Source of the DNA: Kiritimatiellia bacterium
GTDB lineage: Bacteria; Verrucomicrobiota; Kiritimatiellia; RFP12; DVOR01
Direction of reading: 5' to 3'
DNA length: 7,699 nucleotides
Assembly (NCBI GenBank): GCA_017457555.1
Contig: JAFTHG010000272.1
Coordinates: forward strand, 1-7,699
This document shows, piece after piece, positions 5,320 through 7,699 of this stretch (position 1 is its first letter; the number at the start of each line of letters is the position of its first letter). Under the pieces are notes generated by a model, which saw nothing but the letters and a program-made list of their open reading frames with translations, had not been told where the DNA came from and did no database searches. The position numbers were made by a program, and so were the translations under genes.

Positions 5320-7686
5320 TCACCCCATAATTCGCAGTTGCTGTGCGATTTCAAAGAGTTCAATATCCCCTGGCAGATTCATAGGACGACCATTTAGCGT
5401 CATTTCTTTTAATTGTGATAATTCTTCCAATCGCGCTTTGAATGCCAAACATAAGCGTTTATTATAATCACATTCCTTCGCAATTTTAGAAGGTGCTCGC
5501 TTTGCATTACCACAAAGAAATGCATTATTCAATGCCATCGCTAAAAAGCCTCGAGAAACGTTAGGATTATGATTCCAAAATTCTTCTTTTAAAATGCGAA
5601 CAAATGCGCCTATATCAATACTTGCAATCGCTTCTAGTAAAGTATAGAGATCAGCATCGGCAACAATGTCTTGAAGTTGTTCTCTCCCAAATAAAGCCTC
5701 TTTTTGTTGTGTCACCCAACGACAAATTTGAGTCTGTAAATATGCCTCTAATTCCTCGTTTGTTTTTGTGTGTGGCATTAGTGGAATTTCATCCAACATT
5801 TCAGGAGCATAAACAAAGATTGATTTTACAACAGAATTTAATTTCCGAGTAATATCAATAGTAGCATTCTGCATTAATCTCTTTATGTTCTCTAACACAC
5901 GATTCACAACGATATTACGATTATGAATCTGTTCCTCACTTGTACTAGGTAATAGCCTTCTTAATTCTTGAGCAACACACTCTAAATTATCACCACGAAT
6001 TGTTTTATAAAGGCTAAAACGTTGTTCTGAGGAGACCTCTGTCCTAAGAGTTTCTAACAAGAAGTCGCCACCAAGACCATCTGAAAATAATACATCGAAC
6101 GAAGCTTGTCCTTTTTCAGTAGACAAAAAGCGCGACCTAAACGTAACATCATTTTCAAAAAGTGATTTCAATTGCGCGTTTGAACAAGGCTTAAAACGAT
6201 TTGATGTAAAAAGCGGAATTACGCCCGGTGAAGAAACAAAAGCCAAATCGTTAACTTTGTCGCAAACCTCTTGTAAACCACCGCTTTGCACAGAAGCCGT
6301 CACAGTGTCAAGTAATTTCCCAAACAACGAAAAATTCACATAGAGCTTTAATGGAAGAGGTTTATCAAACGATGTAAAGCGATAAGGAGATAGCCATGCT
6401 CGAATCCCATTCACCAAGTCTACAGGTCGTGAATTACCACCTTCACGCGCCAAATCTATAAACATCACAAACGAGTCAATCAAACATTGTTCCGCTTGTG
6501 CATGAACAATAGAAAGCGTTTTACCCGATTTATAAACGCGCGAATAAATATCATTATCACTGCAATTTGACAAATCAATCTGATTTTCACGCCCGAGAGC
6601 TCCACCAGAAGCCTTATTCGTTACACCTGGTAAATCTAATAGATCCGTATGTTCCAAAAACTTAAAAAATGCTTTTGCTTGCTCGTTGTCCGTCCTACGA
6701 ATTGGGACACGCAATTCCCCAATTAATGCTTGCAATCCTCCAAAATAACTATTAAATTTAAATTTCCCTGCTTTGGGCTTACTCTTCCTATCAGATAGAA
6801 CAACGCCGTGCTCCCCTTTATACAACCAAAGATTATCTAAAATTTTAAGACGACGTTTAGCTAAATCACTCCCTGGTGATTCAACATTCTGATTATAAAA
6901 ATTAACAACATTAATATCTTCTAATTCCTTAGCGACCCCCATAGAAACAAAAAACTTTTTTTGAGAATCATTGTCGGAAAGAAGTTCGTCAAACATTCCC
7001 TGTATCTTTGTTAAAGACTTCCATGTCTCAGTTATACGAGGATTTCCATTCCACAAAATGTACGCAACAAGTTCTTCTGCTCGCGAAAGAGATTCAATAT
7101 ATGAGGAATTTAAAATGTGTTGCCTTAAATTTGTTCCACGAGCGAATTCTCTAAATTCACTCCAAGATGAAGCCATATTCTCACAAATATCACATACCTC
7201 ATACAATAATTCAAATGCATCACGCGATCCATTTCCAACTGCTCGCATCTCAAGCTTAGATGCCAAGTCCGTTAAAGTCCATTCGCCGTCCACTTGGCAT
7301 TCCATACGATAGCCAACCGCAAGTGCATGAAGAATTTGTTTTCGAGTAGCTAAAATAACTTCTACAGGCGCATTCTTGTCAATCTCAAATTCATCCTCTG
7401 GTAAATAAAATCGAGTTACAAGCCCCGAAGCATCCATGCCACCATTGTAAGGATTAAAAATTATTGCTTCATCTACAAGTCGTTCTTGTTCTCCCGAAAA
7501 ACGCACCCATTGACGATCAGGAGACCATGTTAACGCAGATGTTTCAGGTGTATCACCATCCAAATATTGTGATAAAAATGAAGATTTACCAGATTGAGAC
7601 GCACCCCAAAATGCAATACATGCTTTATGAGATGATGAAGATGTTTCTACTGTATTAATCGCTTCTTCTTTTTGGATGGCCCCCAT
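5320..7686 (-). CDS. SrfC-family P-loop NTPase (putative virulence factor)
   Basis: A 788-residue protein of the SrfC / 'putative bacterial virulence factor' family, large cytoplasmic P-loop NTPases usually paired with SrfB. The Walker A loop is G28-ASQSG-K34-S35. A segment N-P-Y-N-G-G...G-L-V-T-R-F (about 78-93) matches a family signature and supplies T91 as a likely switch I threonine. D351-L-P-G354 fits a switch II / G3 motif. Residues 96-350 form a long insertion between these motifs, and the C-terminal half is mostly predicted helical. No clean N/TKxD base-specificity motif is visible: the equivalent strand near 448-460 reads LYVNFSLFGKLLD, so GTP preference is unproven. It ends in TGA, 32 bases before the SrfB start, and heads the visible operon. 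The start is uncertain. The chosen ATG has no SD in the 13 bases available upstream, and the frame (CTA AAT ACG ATA) stays open to the window edge. As I recall the family, the P-loop usually lies further from the N-terminus, so the true start may be outside the window. Confidence 0.85.
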   Translation of the reverse strand: MGAIQKEEAINTVETSSSSHKACIAFWGASQSGKSSFLSQYLDGDTPETSALTWSPDRQWVRFSGEQERLVDEAIIFNPYNGGMDASGLVTRFYLPEDEFEIDKNAPVEVILATRKQILHALAVGYRMECQVDGEWTLTDLASKLEMRAVGNGSRDAFELLYEVCDICENMASSWSEFREFARGTNLRQHILNSSYIESLSRAEELVAYILWNGNPRITETWKSLTKIQGMFDELLSDNDSQKKFFVSMGVAKELEDINVVNFYNQNVESPGSDLAKRRLKILDNLWLYKGEHGVVLSDRKSKPKAGKFKFNSYFGGLQALIGELRVPIRRTDNEQAKAFFKFLEHTDLLDLPGVTNKASGGALGRENQIDLSNCSDNDIYSRVYKSGKTLSIVHAQAEQCLIDSFVMFIDLAREGGNSRPVDLVNGIRAWLSPYRFTSFDKPLPLKLYVNFSLFGKLLDTVTASVQSGGLQEVCDKVNDLAFVSSPGVIPLFTSNRFKPCSNAQLKSLFENDVTFRSRFLSTEKGQASFDVLFSDGLGGDFLLETLRTEVSSEQRFSLYKTIRGDNLECVAQELRRLLPSTSEEQIHNRNIVVNRVLENIKRLMQNATIDITRKLNSVVKSIFVYAPEMLDEIPLMPHTKTNEELEAYLQTQICRWVTQQKEALFGREQLQDIVADADLYTLLEAIASIDIGAFVRILKEEFWNHNPNVSRGFLAMALNNAFLCGNAKRAPSKIAKECDYNKRLCLAFKARLEELSQLKEMTLNGRPMNLPGDIELFEIAQQLRIMG

Positions 7687-7699
7687 TATCGTATTTAGA

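Noticed and set aside
1..7699. CRISPR array, tRNA/rRNA, insertion sequence or long direct repeats
   Set aside because: No regularly spaced repeats, RNA-gene signatures, transposase motifs or terminal inverted repeats were found; the whole window is filled by minus-strand coding sequence.

Overview
The window is a tightly packed block of bacterial protein-coding sequence. All supported genes lie on the minus strand and are transcribed from the right edge towards the left. Base composition is AT-rich, roughly 40% G+C by eye. Several genes have clear Shine-Dalgarno (SD) sites, tryptophan is encoded by ordinary TGG codons, and real stops are TAA and TGA, so the standard bacterial code (table 11) fits. 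A Sec signal peptide on the last gene and the SrfB/SrfC families suggest a Gram-negative bacterium. I cannot place it to phylum from sequence alone.

In transcription order the layout is as follows. (1) A 788-residue P-loop NTPase of the SrfC ('putative virulence factor') family (5320-7686); its start is uncertain because the frame stays open to the right edge. (2) The N-terminal 235 residues of a SrfB-family actin/Hsp70-like ATPase (4580-5287). (3) The remaining 686 residues of that ATPase (2507-4567). These two pieces are in the same frame and separated only by one TGA and four sense codons. Phosphate-1 lies in the first piece; phosphate-2 and the adenosine motif lie in the second. (4) A 392-residue long coiled-coil protein whose C-terminal end resembles the beta-domain of the nucleotide-exchange factor GrpE (1281-2459). 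(5) A 284-residue protein with one transmembrane helix and a cysteine-rich, zinc-ribbon-like tail, possibly an SrfA-like membrane component (423-1277). (6) The first 137 codons of an exported helical/coiled-coil protein that runs off the left edge (1-411).

Gaps between genes are 3 to 47 bases, with no terminator-like hairpin, so this looks like one operon whose promoter lies beyond the right edge. No RNA gene, insertion sequence, CRISPR array or sizeable repeat was seen.

My working reading is a variant SrfABC-type module: two NTPases (SrfC-like P-loop, SrfB-like ASKHA ATPase), a GrpE-like coiled-coil partner, a membrane-anchored zinc protein and an exported partner. The GrpE-like partner next to an Hsp70-fold ATPase, and the in-frame TGA that cuts the ATPase fold in two, are the points most worth following up. 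The biochemical role of SrfABC-type modules is not settled, and nothing in this window fixes it.
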